A stretch of 64,000 nt of DNA. It comes from SKVR01 sp037441525. GTDB lineage: Bacteria > Bacteroidota > Bacteroidia > Bacteroidales > UBA7960. A model generated the notes under the pieces. The model was not told the DNA's origin and searched no databases. It saw only the letters and a program-made list of their open reading frames with translations. The DNA lies in assembly GCA_037441525.1 (NCBI GenBank), contig JBBISA010000012.1, positions 6,572-70,571 on the forward strand, in the 5' to 3' direction. The first letter of the stretch is position 1. Each line of letters opens with the position of its first letter. Positions 62,751 through 64,000 of the stretch are shown piece after piece. The translations under genes and the position numbers were made by a program.

Positions 62751-63842
62751 ATGAAACAAACAGTACAAATAAGGTTATTTCTTTGCTGTTTGGCCATTGC
62801 CATTTTTTTAGGTTCTTGTGCAGCAACAGGTCACCTTTCAGAACTCAGGCAAAGAAAGTTACATCAATTCAAAATGGTAAACATTGGTGGTGTAGAACAG
62901 GCAATTCTTATCAACAGTAAAAAGGCAGGCAATCCGGTACTGGTGTACCTTCATGGTGGGCCTGGTTATCCTATGCTTCCCTTTGAGCCATTTGATAACT
63001 ATATGCGGCAACTGGAAGAAAATTTTACTGTTGTGTATTGGGAGCAAAGGGGCACCGGCCGGTCGTATGACCCTGAGATGGCCGCTGAGACGATGAATAT
63101 TGAGCAGTTTGTAAGCGATACCAGAGAAGTGGTAGAATACATCAGGGAAGTAATGCATGTTGACAAGGTATTTCTGTGGGGACATTCATGGGGAAGTAAC
63201 CTGGGAGCCATTTATGCATCGCGCTACCCAGAAACATTGCACGCCTACATTTCAACCGGGCAAAGCGCCAATCCTTTTCTCAATGAACGGCTGGCATACG
63301 AATATGTAAAGGAAAAAGCTACTGCCGATAACAATCGCAGGGCATTAAAACAGCTTGCCAAGATCGATACCATCCCTGACCGATACACAGTTGGTGATGC
63401 CTTAACCATCCGAAAATGGGTATTTAAATATGGAGGAATTGTTTTTAACAACGACAATGAACGTCCATACGTCGATTTTACTGAAATGAAAACTATTCTG
63501 ACTTCGCCATTTTATTCATTGATGGTTCGTTTAAACCTGCTCATAGACCCCTATTTCAGCATAAACACTCTGTGGGAAGACCTGAAGCACCTGAATTTGT
63601 TTGCTGAAGCACCTAAAATAGATGTTCCGGTTTATTTTCTGGTAGGCCGGCACGATAAAATAGTTTCGCACGTTTTGGCCGAACGATATTTTCATCACAT
63701 CAAAGCTCCTCAGGGTAAAAACCTTATCTGGTTTGAAAGTTCAGCGCATCGCCCCCATTCAGAGGAACAGGACAAATTCCTGACGGTAATGCTGCAGATA
63801 CAAAATCAGCATTGGCAGAGTAATGTTTCCAGAATACCCTAA
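62751..63842 (+). CDS. lipoprotein alpha/beta hydrolase
   Basis: 363 residues. A lipoprotein signal ends in FLGSC (cysteine near residue 23). The hydrolase domain has the oxyanion segment YLHGGPGYP, the nucleophile elbow GHSWGS, the acid in VGRHDKIV, and the final histidine in SSAHRPHSEE. HGGPG and WEQRGTGRS resemble prolyl iminopeptidases, so an exported peptidase is the best guess, but ester hydrolysis is possible. It stands alone between a promoter-like box and a strong terminator. Confidence 0.9.
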   Translation: MKQTVQIRLFLCCLAIAIFLGSCAATGHLSELRQRKLHQFKMVNIGGVEQAILINSKKAGNPVLVYLHGGPGYPMLPFEPFDNYMRQLEENFTVVYWEQRGTGRSYDPEMAAETMNIEQFVSDTREVVEYIREVMHVDKVFLWGHSWGSNLGAIYASRYPETLHAYISTGQSANPFLNERLAYEYVKEKATADNNRRALKQLAKIDTIPDRYTVGDALTIRKWVFKYGGIVFNNDNERPYVDFTEMKTILTSPFYSLMVRLNLLIDPYFSINTLWEDLKHLNLFAEAPKIDVPVYFLVGRHDKIVSHVLAERYFHHIKAPQGKNLIWFESSAHRPHSEEQDKFLTVMLQIQNQHWQSNVSRIP

Positions 63843-63883
63843 AAAATACCTGTCTCATCTTACTTTTAGTAATTTTGTTTTGC

Positions 63884-63911
63884 CTGCCCGGCATCTAATT
63901 ATGCCGGGCAG
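63884..63911 (+). terminator. terminator after the alpha/beta hydrolase gene
   Basis: Perfect 11-bp arms CTGCCCGGCAT (63884-63894) and ATGCCGGGCAG (63901-63911) with a 6-base loop, followed by TGTATTTTTTATT. Symmetry would also serve a convergent gene entering from the right edge. Confidence 0.85.
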
Positions 63912-64000
63912 TGTATTTTTTATTGCTATTAAAGAATCACTATTCTCCGGTAAAAATTAAAATTGCTTGATTTTATTTTTTAAGTCTCTGAAAAACAGGC

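Noticed and set aside
63957..64000. C-terminal end of a leftward gene (about 13 codons, ending KNKIKQF then TAA) entering from the right edge
   Set aside because: Too short to support as a gene, although the symmetric terminator at 63884-63911 would fit a convergent gene.
1..64000. tRNA genes, CRISPR arrays, prophage or insertion sequences
   Set aside because: No tRNA-like cloverleaf, regularly spaced direct repeats, transposase, integrase or phage structural genes were recognised by eye in any gap or frame. A tRNA scan would settle the first.

Overview
The window is chromosomal DNA from a member of the Bacteroidota, most likely an anaerobic fermenter of the Bacteroidales/Marinilabiliales type. 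This rests on the gene content (a Bacteroidetes-style LptD, DUF3822, DUF1343/NamZ, an OMP-barrel TonB-type receptor, many small lipoproteins, a YjgP/YjgQ permease with ribBA), on promoters of the Bacteroidetes form (-33 TTTG, -7 TAnnTTTG) and on two [FeFe]-hydrogenase gene sets. I see no tRNA, rRNA, CRISPR array, insertion sequence or prophage.

Bases 1-23,400 hold mostly housekeeping and envelope genes. A leftward run rsfS-ftsH-LUD-DUF2007-cdsA-psd links ribosome silencing, membrane proteolysis and phospholipid synthesis. birA, pyrE and a NUDIX hydrolase follow. A second leftward run goes from a pilin-like protein through a DUF3822 protein, rsmD and coaD to a TlpA-like thioredoxin. lptD is divergent from an amidase-MCE-DacB run. 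Next come a TonB-type receptor, NamZ and a 44-residue lipoprotein gene.

Bases 23,400-42,000 hold sucC-gcvT-phospholipase-DPP3, a PIG-V-like membrane transferase, hisS-hutH, ppdK, a family 2 glycosyltransferase, two lipoproteins, and a leftward pair of genes each broken by one in-frame stop codon. Three copies of a short repeat lie here and at 47.6 kb.

Bases 42,000-56,400 are the centrepiece: a leftward [FeFe]-hydrogenase island. It has (i) a ferredoxin-like/HydB/HydA/HydC operon, (ii) a putative H2- or redox-sensing module (DRTGG, HATPase, a group D-like hydrogenase homologue, DRTGG, PHP, HATPase), (iii) the redox repressor gene rex, and (iv) a second HydC/HydB/HydA operon with a stripped-down HydB and a Ser in the first H-cluster motif. 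Rex-like dyads (TTGTTA-N6-TAACAA) lie upstream of rex and of the sensor operon. A plausible reading is that Rex senses NADH/NAD+ and the sensor module senses H2 or redox state, together balancing two NADH-linked hydrogenases. The H-cluster maturation genes hydEFG are not in the window.

Bases 56,400-64,000 hold truA, a leftward LptF/G permease-GT4-GT2-ribBA run, and a lipoprotein alpha/beta hydrolase ending in a strong terminator.
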